Part shown: piece after piece, positions 33,349-41,913 of the stretch
How the letters are laid out: every line of letters starts with the position of its first letter
Position numbering within the stretch: the stretch's first letter is position 1
Source of the DNA: Fen-1308 sp035319125
GTDB taxonomy: Bacteria > Nitrospirota > Thermodesulfovibrionia > Thermodesulfovibrionales > Dissulfurispiraceae
DNA: 64,000 nt
Reading direction: 5' to 3'
NCBI GenBank assembly: GCA_035319125.1
Contig: DATHDG010000044.1
Span: 1 to 64,000, forward strand
Made by a program: the position numbers and the translations under genes
The notes under the pieces: generated by a model
Seen by the model: the letters and a program-made list of their open reading frames with translations, nothing else
Databases searched by the model: none
What the model was told of the DNA's origin: nothing

Positions 33349-34406
33349 AGCTCTTTGAGTTTTTCAGCCTGGTAATGCGTAATAAGACTGTCGATCATTT
33401 CATCCAGAGCGCCTTCAAGCACCTGTTCCAATTTGTGCAGCGTAAGCCCTATGCGATGGTCTGTAACACGGTTCTGCGGATAATTGTATGTCCTGATTCG
33501 CTCACTCCGGTCGCCTGATCCGACCTGTGTCTTCCTGTCCTGAGCCCGCTCCTTTTCCTTCTTCTCCATTTCAATCTCGTACAGGCGCGACCTAAGGACT
33601 TTCATCGCCTTCTCGCGGTTCTTGATCTGAGATCGCTCGTCCTGGCACTGCACAACGGTGTTGGTTGGAATGTGAGTAATACGGACAGCAGAATAAGTCG
33701 TGTTGACCCCCTGGCCACCTGGACCGGACGCGCAGAATGTGTCTATTCGGAGATCTTTCTCTTCCACTTTTATGTCCACCTCTTCGGCCTCAGGCAGGAC
33801 AGCAACCGTGGCAGCAGAAGTATGTATGCGACCCGATGCCTCAGTCGCAGGAACACGCTGCACCCTGTGCACACCGCTTTCATATTTCAGGCGGCTGTAA
33901 GCTCCCTTACCGGTAATATTTGCAACAATCTCCTTAAGTCCGCCCAAGCCGGTAGGATTAGAATCGATGACCTCAATCTTCCATTTTCTTGCTTCTGAAT
34001 ACTTCGAATACATACGGAAGAGCGCTGCCGCAAAGAGCGCCGCTTCTTCGCCGCCAGTACCACCCCTTATTTCCAGGATGACATTGCGCTCATCTCGCGG
34101 GTCCTTAGGCAGCAGCATGATCTTCAGCTCATCTTCCAGCGCCGGTTTCCTTTTCTTCAAATCTTCAAGCTCTTCGCGCGCGAGATCCCTCAGTTCACCG
34201 TCGCCGCTCTTGATCATCTCTTCTGCATCTTCCATTTCGGCTAACACACGCTTATATTCCTGTATCTTCTCGAAAATCGGCTGCAGATCCGACTGCTCCT
34301 TGGAATATTTCTGATACTCGAGATTGTTAGACAGCACCTCCGGATTCATGAGAGATGCGGTGATTTCTTCATATTTCTGTTCTATTGTCAAGAGCTTCTC
34401 TAACAT
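33345..34406 (-). CDS. prfA: Peptide chain release factor 1
   Basis: The GGQ motif is present as ASGPGGQGVNTTYSAVR, and upstream 'RIHTSAATVAVLPE' and 'GVHRVQRVPATE' are diagnostic of RF1. It recognises UAA and UAG stops. I start at ATG 34406, with AAGAAGG nine bases upstream; the frame also opens with a TTG at 34415. It overlaps the upstream DUF1385 gene by seven bases and prmC by four, forming the rpmE - DUF1385 - prfA - prmC group. Confidence 0.96.
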   Translation of the reverse strand: MLEKLLTIEQKYEEITASLMNPEVLSNNLEYQKYSKEQSDLQPIFEKIQEYKRVLAEMEDAEEMIKSGDGELRDLAREELEDLKKRKPALEDELKIMLLPKDPRDERNVILEIRGGTGGEEAALFAAALFRMYSKYSEARKWKIEVIDSNPTGLGGLKEIVANITGKGAYSRLKYESGVHRVQRVPATEASGRIHTSAATVAVLPEAEEVDIKVEEKDLRIDTFCASGPGGQGVNTTYSAVRITHIPTNTVVQCQDERSQIKNREKAMKVLRSRLYEIEMEKKEKERAQDRKTQVGSGDRSERIRTYNYPQNRVTDHRIGLTLHKLEQVLEGALDEMIDSLITHYQAEKLKEL

Positions 34407-35305
34407 TGACTGCAACCTTCTTTAATGGTATCGTCCAGCTTAAGGACTTCCTTCAGGGCAGCTATTGCAACCTCAAGCTGTGAATCGTCGGGCTCATACG
34501 CCGTAAGTCTCTGCAGGAGCAGACCCGGCAGGATTATGATTCCCATGAGCGGATGGTCTTTCAGTTTTGCCGATAGCTTCAACGTCTCAAACGATATGCC
34601 TGCTATCACAGGCAAAAGGACTATACGCGCAGCAAGTTTTCCGAGAAACGACCATTCCTGCGGTATAAACATAAAAGTGACAATGCTGATGACCATTACT
34701 ATCAGCAAAAAGCTGGTGCCGCATCTTGGATGATACGGCTTGTACTTTCTGGCATTTTCTACAGTGCATTCTTCTCCGGCTTCAAAGGCATATATGACTT
34801 TGTGTTCAGCCCCGTGGTATTCGAATATCCTTTTCATTTCCTTCCAGAAGCCGATCGCATAAACATACAGAAGGAAAATGCATACGCGCGTTACGCCATC
34901 AACCACATTGAAAAGCAGTGAGCTTTTAGCCACGCCACCGTAAATATTCCCAATGGATGTCGCTACCAGAAGAGGCAGGAACTTGAACAAAGCGATAGCA
35001 AAAATCAGCGCAATAGCAATAGAAACGCCGATGGCCCATGAACTGACAGGCTTGTCGCCCTTGCTATCGTCTTCCTGGTATGCAATGCTACCAGAATACT
35101 CTATTGCCTTCACGCCGATTATCATTGCCTGCAAGAGCGCTACACCCCCCCTGATCAAGGGAAGCTTAAGGACCGGGTTAGCTTTTTTTGACCTGACGGT
35201 CTTGAAGTTTATCCCGCCTTTTGGGTCACGCACAGCAACGCTCCATCCTGCAGGGGACTTCATCATCACACCCTCTATAACAGCCTGCCCGCCAACCGTT
35301 TTCAT
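34400..35305 (-). CDS. DUF1385 (YqhQ-like) membrane protein
   Basis: It begins VGGQAVIEGVMMKSP, the hallmark of DUF1385/YqhQ proteins. Several transmembrane helices follow, with 'FEYHGAEHKVIYAFEAGEE' and 'HPRCGTSFL' in a conserved cytoplasmic region, and 'KLKDHPLMGIIILPGLLLQRLT' near the end. Family members usually sit between rpmE and prfA, as here, and the function is not established. The histidine and cysteine positions suggest metal binding, which is inference. Confidence 0.92.
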   Translation of the reverse strand: MKTVGGQAVIEGVMMKSPAGWSVAVRDPKGGINFKTVRSKKANPVLKLPLIRGGVALLQAMIIGVKAIEYSGSIAYQEDDSKGDKPVSSWAIGVSIAIALIFAIALFKFLPLLVATSIGNIYGGVAKSSLLFNVVDGVTRVCIFLLYVYAIGFWKEMKRIFEYHGAEHKVIYAFEAGEECTVENARKYKPYHPRCGTSFLLIVMVISIVTFMFIPQEWSFLGKLAARIVLLPVIAGISFETLKLSAKLKDHPLMGIIILPGLLLQRLTAYEPDDSQLEVAIAALKEVLKLDDTIKEGCSQC

Positions 35306-35347
35306 TATGCTGTCAATCCTCTTTATATCGTAAATGTTTCGATCAAT

Positions 35348-35390
35348 AAAAAAGGGTTAGAATTTAGAAACCCTCTAATACCCTAACCCT
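35348..35390 (-). terminator. Terminator or attenuator after rpmE
   Basis: Stem AGGGTTAG (35353-35360) against CTAACCCT (35383-35390), with a smaller TTAGA/TCTAA stem inside the loop. It is followed on the minus strand by TTTTTTATT. It lies between rpmE and the DUF1385 gene, so some transcripts probably stop here and others read through. Confidence 0.75.
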
Positions 35391-35408
35391 GAAATCTGCT
35401 GTCGGTAG

Positions 35409-35609
35409 CTACTTCTTTGCGTATTTCTTCTTAAATTTCTCCACCCTGCCCTCTGCGTCGATAAGTTTCTCGCGGCCAGTAAAAAAGGGATGACATTTCG
35501 AGCAGATGTCAACCTTTATGGAATTCATGGTCGAGCGGGTGTCAAAACTTTCACCGCAAGCACAAACCACCTTGCTCTCTTTGTAATTGGGATGTATCTT
35601 TTCTTTCAA
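35409..35609 (-). CDS. rpmE: 50S ribosomal protein L31
   Basis: The protein is 66 residues: MKEKIHPNYKESKVVCACG, then SFDTRSTMNSIKVDIC, then SKCHPFFTGREKLIDAEGRV. The four cysteines (CxC and CxxC) mark the zinc-binding form. The start is TTG 35609 with AGGAGG seven bases upstream. It heads the translation gene group that continues through prmC, with an intervening terminator or attenuator. Confidence 0.97.
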   Translation of the reverse strand: MKEKIHPNYKESKVVCACGESFDTRSTMNSIKVDICSKCHPFFTGREKLIDAEGRVEKFKKKYAKK

Positions 35610-35650
35610 CGTAGTGCCTCCTGACTATGTTATTCAACTTTTAATTATAC

Positions 35651-36304
35651 TCAATGCAGATCAGACTTATCAAGATTCATATAATCAGAGCAAGATATCG
35701 GCCTGGAACATCTTTCAAGCACGCATTGGATTAGCCTGGCTGTCAAAATCCCAAAAAGTGCGCCTGCCAGCACATCGCCGGGGAAATGAGAGGTTCCGTC
35801 AATCCTGGCCAGGCCTTCAAGTACGGCAAATACATAAAATGCTATCCTGTATTTTGGATAATAATGCTCCAGCACAGCCGCAAGACAGAAGGCCATAGCG
35901 GAATGTCCGGACGGAAAAGAGTCATAGCTGCCCTTGATCGAAGGCCCGATAATGACAAGACTATCAGTAACACGGGGTCTTGCCCTGCCGACCAGATGTT
36001 TGATTATCTGGACGCTTAAGCCGGATACAACGAGACCGACAAGAAGCGACCTCCCTGCGGCATAAAACCCGCGGTTAAAGAATCTTGCATAAAGCCAGAA
36101 CAGAAGTGCGCCCGCAATCATAGTCGTGCCGTGGGCGGCGTAATACATGACCCGGTCGGCTGCCCTTAGAATCCTGTCGATGTCCGGATAGGCGGCGTGA
36201 AAATACCTTACCCACGTCATAATGCGCTCGTCACAATAAAATATGAAGACCGGCACAATTAAGGCAACTACAATCAGAATCCTATTCTCTTTCAAGCAGA
36301 GCAT
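35651..36304 (-). CDS. PAP2-family membrane phosphatase
   Basis: The three PAP2 motifs are present: KHLVGRARP near residue 110, PSGHS near 138, and ARIDGTSHFPGDV near 175. The catalytic histidines and the arginine are therefore in place. About five transmembrane segments indicate an inner-membrane lipid phosphatase, for example of undecaprenyl diphosphate or phosphatidic acid type. It overlaps the upstream glycosyltransferase by 23 bases and is likely cotranscribed with it; a lipid-linked sugar transferase beside a lipid phosphatase makes sense for polyprenyl recycling. Confidence 0.9.
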   Translation of the reverse strand: MLCLKENRILIVVALIVPVFIFYCDERIMTWVRYFHAAYPDIDRILRAADRVMYYAAHGTTMIAGALLFWLYARFFNRGFYAAGRSLLVGLVVSGLSVQIIKHLVGRARPRVTDSLVIIGPSIKGSYDSFPSGHSAMAFCLAAVLEHYYPKYRIAFYVFAVLEGLARIDGTSHFPGDVLAGALFGILTARLIQCVLERCSRPISCSDYMNLDKSDLH

Positions 36305-37817
36305 ATCCCTTTTCCGTATCTAGCACGACCAGCCCAAGCTGCTTTAATCGTTCGGCATCCTTCGCCTTAGCAATTACGACATTTCCCTTGCCGCCAGCGA
36401 TCATCTCTCCTAGCGCCTGCGTGCTTCCAGCTACAGCAACTTTACGTCCGGAATAGAAGACAATGCTTGGCTTATTTAAACCGTATGTAATAATTTGCCG
36501 ATCAATAGGTGTTCTTTCCTTTCCGTACATGCTGTATTTATAAAGAGCAGCCTGGAGATAGTCGCTTGCCATCGGAAGCGCCGTTAACATAAGACTTACA
36601 AAGAATGCACTCATAGTCGCGGCAACGGCTGCATAAGGAGTCCGGTGCTTGAAGATGGCGTATAAACATATTGCGGCTAATATAAATGCAAAAATAGCAA
36701 TAAATGGCATATGAGCAGCGGCAGTTATTCCTTTTTGAGCCAGATAAGGCGGCAATAACATGAAAGCAAGCCCAGCCGCCGCTGCAACAATCCCGATAAA
36801 GCTCCAGGCTGCACGCCTCCACCCGGCATGCCCTTCAGCCATGCCGGATACCAAGAGAATTGATGCGGCAGGGATCGCAGAGAGTATGTAATCAGGAAGT
36901 TTAGTGGTAGCAAAGGAAAAGAAAATAACGATAAAGGCAAGCCAAGTTCCGCAAAAGACAAGCAACGGATCCCGATCTTTAAACATCTTTCTGATGCCTG
37001 CCGGCAGAAAGGCGACCCAGGGGAATAGACCTACCACCAATGCTGCCAGGTAATAATATATAGGCCCCTTGTGACCCGATATGACTTCAGTATATCTTCT
37101 GAAATGGTGCTTAATAAAAAACTGCTCAATGAATTCATCGCCTTTGATTGCATATTCAGCCGCATACCACGGGACGCCTATAGCGAGAAACAATAACACT
37201 GCCTTTGGGTTGATCAACCTGCGAAGACCGCTGATGCCTTCGGTCAAAAGTAAAAAGACAGTGGGTATGGCAAACGGGAAAACGATCCCTATAAGTCCTT
37301 TTGTAAGAAAAGCAAACGCCGAAAAAGCGTATAGGCCGTAAATATAGCGCCTGTCCTGCTTAAGAGAAAGATAAAAGCAGAATAGAGATAAAGTGATGAA
37401 TAGTGTCAGCGTCATGTCAGTGACAGCGGAACGGGCATAGACAAGATAATAAGCGCTCAACACCATCGACAGCACGGCTTGAACCGCCTTTGCATGATCG
37501 CAATAATGGCGGACGAAGAGAAAAAGCGCCGCTGCAAGCAGGCACCCGGCCAATGCGGATGGAAACCTGGCAGCGAACTCATTGATTCCGAAAACCTTGT
37601 ATGATAGCGCCATCAGCCAGTAGAAAAATATTGGCTTGTCATATCTCGGCTCCCCATTATAGGTTGTAGAAAGATAGTCCCCGTTTTGCACCATCTCCTT
37701 AGTCGCCTCAGCAAATACTGCCTCGTCCACATCGAACAACAGCACCGAACCGAGCCTGAACAACGAGACAATCAATACTACGGCAATAACGATTCCGACA
37801 ATATAGGATTTCTTCAT
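36282..37817 (-). CDS. GT39/ArnT-type glycosyltransferase
   Basis: This 511-residue protein has about a dozen hydrophobic helices. An N-terminal loop LFDVDEAVFAEATKEM contains the acidic catalytic pair expected of the GT-C protein O-mannosyltransferase/ArnT group, followed by 'RYDKPIFFYWLMA'. ArnT-type enzymes move a sugar from undecaprenyl phosphate to lipid A, but this subfamily's acceptor is unknown. The C-terminal 120 residues are periplasmic and soluble-looking. It overlaps the PAP2 gene. A 300-base region upstream carries an hppA terminator and no gene. Confidence 0.85.
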   Translation of the reverse strand: MKKSYIVGIVIAVVLIVSLFRLGSVLLFDVDEAVFAEATKEMVQNGDYLSTTYNGEPRYDKPIFFYWLMALSYKVFGINEFAARFPSALAGCLLAAALFLFVRHYCDHAKAVQAVLSMVLSAYYLVYARSAVTDMTLTLFITLSLFCFYLSLKQDRRYIYGLYAFSAFAFLTKGLIGIVFPFAIPTVFLLLTEGISGLRRLINPKAVLLFLAIGVPWYAAEYAIKGDEFIEQFFIKHHFRRYTEVISGHKGPIYYYLAALVVGLFPWVAFLPAGIRKMFKDRDPLLVFCGTWLAFIVIFFSFATTKLPDYILSAIPAASILLVSGMAEGHAGWRRAAWSFIGIVAAAAGLAFMLLPPYLAQKGITAAAHMPFIAIFAFILAAICLYAIFKHRTPYAAVAATMSAFFVSLMLTALPMASDYLQAALYKYSMYGKERTPIDRQIITYGLNKPSIVFYSGRKVAVAGSTQALGEMIAGGKGNVVIAKAKDAERLKQLGLVVLDTEKGYALLERE

Positions 37818-38118
37818 GAAAAGTAAGACGATTCTCCTTCGGATGTATAGGCAACTATTATAATCGTTTCAGAAGGGGAAATGTAACCAGAAACGTTGAA
37901 TACTGCTGGTACCAGACTTCGCGGGACTCCGCCAGAAGCCGTATCCCATTGACCGTTTTCTTAAGTCTGGCTGGAGTCGTCTGATGTGGACATAATGGCT
38001 TTCAACCCTGGCTGGACGCAAGGGAACATAAATAAATTAGCAATTTGATGCAAATCAAATACAAAAGGGAGGCATCAGCCTCCCTTTTGTCGTTCACTAA
38101 ACTACGTTATACGTTAAA
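37818..38118. other. Intergenic stretch with inverted repeats, no gene
   Basis: About 300 bases between hppA and the glycosyltransferase gene hold the hppA terminator (38061-38090) and two inverted pairs in interleaved order: CCAGACTT at 37912-37919 with AAGTCTGG at 37963-37970, and GACTCC at 37925-37930 with GGAGTC at 37973-37978. The promoter of the glycosyltransferase operon should lie here. Confidence 0.5.
38061..38090 (-). terminator. Terminator of hppA
   Basis: A perfect 13-base-pair stem (ACAAAAGGGAGGC and GCCTCCCTTTTGT) with loop ATCA. On the minus strand the 3' arm ends CCCTTTTGT and runs on into ATTTGATTTG. It lies 29 bases past the hppA stop. Confidence 0.88.
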
Positions 38119-40575
38119 TTATAATATGCTGACTTCGACGCGGCGTGCGTCTTCTGCGCTGCCGGAGCCGGTCGTTACGACAGGCTTCCGCATTTCGATA
38201 CGTCCCTCGTCGATGCCGCCCTTCTTAAGCATTTCGCGTACTGCCTTTGCACGATTCTTTGCTAACTCCTCATTCTTTATCGGGTCGCCTGAGGGATCAT
38301 GAAACCCTGAAATAGCAACCTTTGTACCCGGGTTAGCATTGGCCTTTGCAATGATACCTGCAAGGACTTCTCCCGCATTGGCAGGCAGCTCCGTCGAACC
38401 AACAGCGAAGAAAAGCTTTGCTGATTCAGCGACAGGTGCGACAGCAGTCGCGGCAGGCTGTATTACGGCTGGCGTAATTGGCATCGTCGCCGCCTTTGTT
38501 GCACCGCCTCCTGCCATGAGAGGAACAATCAGGAGAGCTACGATGTTGATGACCTTGATCATCGGGTTGATTGCCGGGCCTGCGGTATCCTTATAAGGAT
38601 CGCCGACTGTGTCACCGGTAACAGCAGCCTTATGTCCGTCGCTGCCTTTCTTGTGCATTTTGCCGCTGTCATCCGTAACGCCGTCTTCAAAAGCCTTCTT
38701 GGCATTGTCCCAGGCGCCGCCGCCGCTGGTCATGGCGATGGCCTGGAAGAGACCGGTCAGGATGCTGCCGATCAGGACTCCGCCGAGTGCCTCTTTGCCG
38801 AGTACAAATCCAACGAGAATCGGAGCTACGACAGGTATCAAAGCAGGAACCATCATTTCTTTGATGGCCGACTTTGTAACGATGTCAACGCACTTTCCGT
38901 ATTCCGGCTTGGCTTTGTATTCCATGATACCCGGGATTTCACGGAACTGTCTGCGAACCTCTACAACAACACCACCGGCAGCTCTACCAACCGCAAGCAT
39001 TAGCCTGCCGCCGAAATAGTACGGGATCAGACCGCCGATAAATAGACCGGCGATGATCATCGGATCGGACAGGTCGAACTTGAGGGTCTGGCCCTGGAAC
39101 GAACGCGAATACTCTGCAAAGAGAACGAGGGCTGCGAGAGCGGCGGAACCGATAGCATAACCCTTTGTAACAGCCTTGGTGGTGTTTCCGACTGCATCCA
39201 GCGGGTCTGTTATCGCACGGACGCTCTCAGGAAGCTCTGCCATTTCAGCAATACCGCCGGCGTTGTCAGTGATCGGGCCGTAAGAGTCGATGGCAACAAC
39301 AATACCGGTCATGGAAAGCATCGAAACCGCTGAAAGTGCAATTGCATAAAGGCCGACTGCCACGTTGCCGCTGAATCCGCCGCCGAGCGCAAAGGCGCCG
39401 AGGATTGCAGCAACAATCACGATTGCCGGAAGCGCAGTTGCTTCCATGCTCATTGCAAGACCGGCGATGACGTTTGTGCCGTGGCCGGTGAGGCTGGCCT
39501 TAGAGATAACCTGAACGGGCCTGTATTCCTTGCCTGTGTAGTACTCAGTTATCCAGACGATGAGACCGGTCAAGGCAAGACCGATGACCGCGCAAAGAAA
39601 TACGTTCATAACAGACATTGCCTGCTCACTCGCAGGCAGAAGACCCATAAACCATGTTGTCGCACCGTAGAATACGATTGCTGCGAGGATGCCTGCAACG
39701 GCAAGGCCTTTGTAAAGTGCGCCCATGATGTAATTGCTGCTGCCCATTTTTACAAAGTAGGTTCCTATGATAGATGCGATAATCGATATACCGCCAAGCA
39801 TAAGCGGGAACTGAACCCAGAGGCTGTTCGGGCCGAAAACGGTCTTGGCGAGCAGCATTGCTGCAACGATTGTAACTGTGTAGGTTTCATAAAGGTCGGC
39901 GGCCATACCCGCGCAGTCACCGACGTTGTCACCGACGTTATCAGCGATAACGGCAGGGTTACGCGGATCGTCTTCCGGAATGCCTGCTTCAACTTTACCG
40001 ACGAGGTCAGCTCCTACGTCAGCAGCCTTTGTGTAAATACCGCCGGCGATACGGGCAAAGACCGACATCAGCGAGCAGCCGAAACCGAGGCCGATAAGCG
40101 CATGGAATGCGGTCTCAATGTCAGCAGCACCCTTGGCAACCATATAAAATACAGAAATTCCGATCAAGCCGAGGCCGACAACCATAACGCCTGTGACTGA
40201 TCCGCCCTTGAAGGCAACGGACAGTGCAGCCTGAAGCCCCTTCTTTGCAGCTTCAGTAGTCCTTACGTTGGCCATAACGGTAACGACCATGCCGAAATAG
40301 CCGGCAAGCGCTGAACCCGCAACACCGATAATAAAGCCGAGTGCCGTCCAAAGACCCAGTGATGCGAAAATAAGGGCAAATAATATTACTGCGACTATTG
40401 CGACGGTTTTGTACTCTCTGGCGAGAAATGCCTCAGCGCCTTCTTTGACGGCTGCTGAAATCGACATCATCTTTTCCGTACCTGTCGGTTGACTCGATAC
40501 CCATGCTTTGGTCATAAAAGAATAAACAATTGCTAATGCGCCGCAAGCAAGGGCGAAGATAAGTATTGGACTCAT
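38119..40575 (-). CDS. hppA: Proton-pumping membrane pyrophosphatase with C-terminal OmpA-like domain
   Basis: Residues 1 to about 685 are a 16-helix membrane pyrophosphatase: DVGADLVGKVEAG, NVGDNVGDCAGMAADLYE, 'GPITDNAGGIAEM' and GDTVGDPYKDTAGP are the PPi- and Mg-binding segments. The lysine in GNTTKAVTKGYAIGSA marks the potassium-independent class. It pumps H+ using PPi made by Sat. After a proline/alanine linker, residues about 705-818 form an OmpA-like domain ('KLFFAVGSTELPANAGEVL', 'NEELAKNRAKAVREML'). The C-terminus of this enzyme class faces the periplasm, so the extra domain could bind peptidoglycan. It follows qmoC by 164 bases and has its own AGGAGG ribosome site. Confidence 0.95.
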   Translation of the reverse strand: MSPILIFALACGALAIVYSFMTKAWVSSQPTGTEKMMSISAAVKEGAEAFLAREYKTVAIVAVILFALIFASLGLWTALGFIIGVAGSALAGYFGMVVTVMANVRTTEAAKKGLQAALSVAFKGGSVTGVMVVGLGLIGISVFYMVAKGAADIETAFHALIGLGFGCSLMSVFARIAGGIYTKAADVGADLVGKVEAGIPEDDPRNPAVIADNVGDNVGDCAGMAADLYETYTVTIVAAMLLAKTVFGPNSLWVQFPLMLGGISIIASIIGTYFVKMGSSNYIMGALYKGLAVAGILAAIVFYGATTWFMGLLPASEQAMSVMNVFLCAVIGLALTGLIVWITEYYTGKEYRPVQVISKASLTGHGTNVIAGLAMSMEATALPAIVIVAAILGAFALGGGFSGNVAVGLYAIALSAVSMLSMTGIVVAIDSYGPITDNAGGIAEMAELPESVRAITDPLDAVGNTTKAVTKGYAIGSAALAALVLFAEYSRSFQGQTLKFDLSDPMIIAGLFIGGLIPYYFGGRLMLAVGRAAGGVVVEVRRQFREIPGIMEYKAKPEYGKCVDIVTKSAIKEMMVPALIPVVAPILVGFVLGKEALGGVLIGSILTGLFQAIAMTSGGGAWDNAKKAFEDGVTDDSGKMHKKGSDGHKAAVTGDTVGDPYKDTAGPAINPMIKVINIVALLIVPLMAGGGATKAATMPITPAVIQPAATAVAPVAESAKLFFAVGSTELPANAGEVLAGIIAKANANPGTKVAISGFHDPSGDPIKNEELAKNRAKAVREMLKKGGIDEGRIEMRKPVVTTGSGSAEDARRVEVSIL

Positions 40576-40739
40576 CTTTTCTTTTTTCCTCCTTTGTTTT
40601 TTTGATTAACTATAATACCGCAATCCCCTGATAATTGCTGCTGATCTGCTATCCCCCTCCCTTCACCTCCTTTAATAGGCTTGGCGCTTTCGCAAGGGAA
40701 AGGCCCATTTATAAGAACTGCATTATCCTGCAGAACCCG

Positions 40740-41900
40740 TTACTCCCGGCCTGAATAACGCGCAAAAACCATCGCGGTTGTCCGATATACCATATGAGCC
40801 ATCTTCGAAAATGGGGCATATGCAAACAGGACGAAAATAAATACCAGGTGCACGAAATACATCGGATATGCCAGTATTGCTATATCCAGCAGCCTGAGTA
40901 TTTCGGCCAGAAAACCAGTAGCGCCCACGCCGTAGACAATCACAATGAAAAGCCAGTCAAAATAACTCCCGACTCCAGCTTTTTCTTTGTTCTTCATCCT
41001 GTTGTTAATGACGAGGGTAATTCCGACCAGAAGCGCTATTGCGCTTGCATTGCCTATGATCTTCATAGGGTCATAGAGCGGGTATGGAGACTCTCCGAAG
41101 TTGATTAGGCCGTGAGTCTCTATCCCGAATATCTCATATCCGTAAAGATAAAGGACCCCGATAGATGTCGTAATAGCAAGGCCGATAAAGGCAAAGAAGA
41201 CGAGCATGTGAGAGACTTTTCTGTCTTTTGCAACCCCGCACATAGCAAACTTCTTGTGAGTGATGATATCCACGATCGTGGGAATCAATCCCTTTATTAT
41301 GTCGCCGCCGGCTGCGACCCCGTTTGCACTGACCATTGCTTCCCAGTACTTCTTGATCCCAAATATGAAGCAGATAGCTGCAAAGAAGGCAGTCGGAACG
41401 AATACCGTATCAATAAATTTTGTTGGAGGGAACATCAGTGAGTATGAAATCTTTCCCATTTCATTCCGGGGGATGCCGTTTGTAAAATGTCCCTGGATGA
41501 ACAACTCAAAGAGGAATATCATTACAGGTATCGCAAACAGCAGCAAAACATATTTGGAGTTCGCCGTCCATTCCGCCAGAAGGCGAGGCGCCGAATATTC
41601 CTTGATCGCCATCTTCCTTACAGCCCCGAGAACCTCTCCAGGCTTTGCGCCACGCGGACAATATGCCGTGCAGTCGCTGCACTGATGACACATCCAGATG
41701 TCGGGGTTGGTCAGAAGCTGATCCTTCATTCCCCATTGAGCCTGAAGCATTTCCTTTCTCGGAAAAGGCTTCTTGTCCGGGGTTACCTCGCAAACAACGG
41801 TGCAGGTTGAGCACTGATAGCATTTCTTCAGAGAATCTGCACCGGAGGCGATTACTTCCTTGACGAAATTCAGATCTGGGCTAACTATCTGTTCAGCCAT
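40740..41900 (-). CDS. qmoC: QmoC, membrane subunit of the quinone-interacting oxidoreductase
   Basis: I start at ATG 41900 with AGGAGGG upstream, giving 386 residues. The N-terminal third has two 4Fe-4S motifs, CYQCSTCTVVC (from C27) and MCHQCSDCTAYCP, as in heterodisulfide reductase subunit C. The rest is a membrane cytochrome b-like HdrE domain with about six helices and histidines. QmoC connects the soluble QmoA and QmoB flavoproteins to menaquinone and passes electrons toward AprBA. The gene lies 13 bases after qmoB. Confidence 0.95.
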   Translation of the reverse strand: MAEQIVSPDLNFVKEVIASGADSLKKCYQCSTCTVVCEVTPDKKPFPRKEMLQAQWGMKDQLLTNPDIWMCHQCSDCTAYCPRGAKPGEVLGAVRKMAIKEYSAPRLLAEWTANSKYVLLLFAIPVMIFLFELFIQGHFTNGIPRNEMGKISYSLMFPPTKFIDTVFVPTAFFAAICFIFGIKKYWEAMVSANGVAAGGDIIKGLIPTIVDIITHKKFAMCGVAKDRKVSHMLVFFAFIGLAITTSIGVLYLYGYEIFGIETHGLINFGESPYPLYDPMKIIGNASAIALLVGITLVINNRMKNKEKAGVGSYFDWLFIVIVYGVGATGFLAEILRLLDIAILAYPMYFVHLVFIFVLFAYAPFSKMAHMVYRTTAMVFARYSGRE

Positions 41901-41913
41901 GTATCTATCCCTC

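Noticed and set aside
39481..40200. A 239-codon open frame opposite hppA
   Set aside because: It is the mirror of a conserved, strongly biased gene; its translation is cysteine- and histidine-rich noise without motifs.
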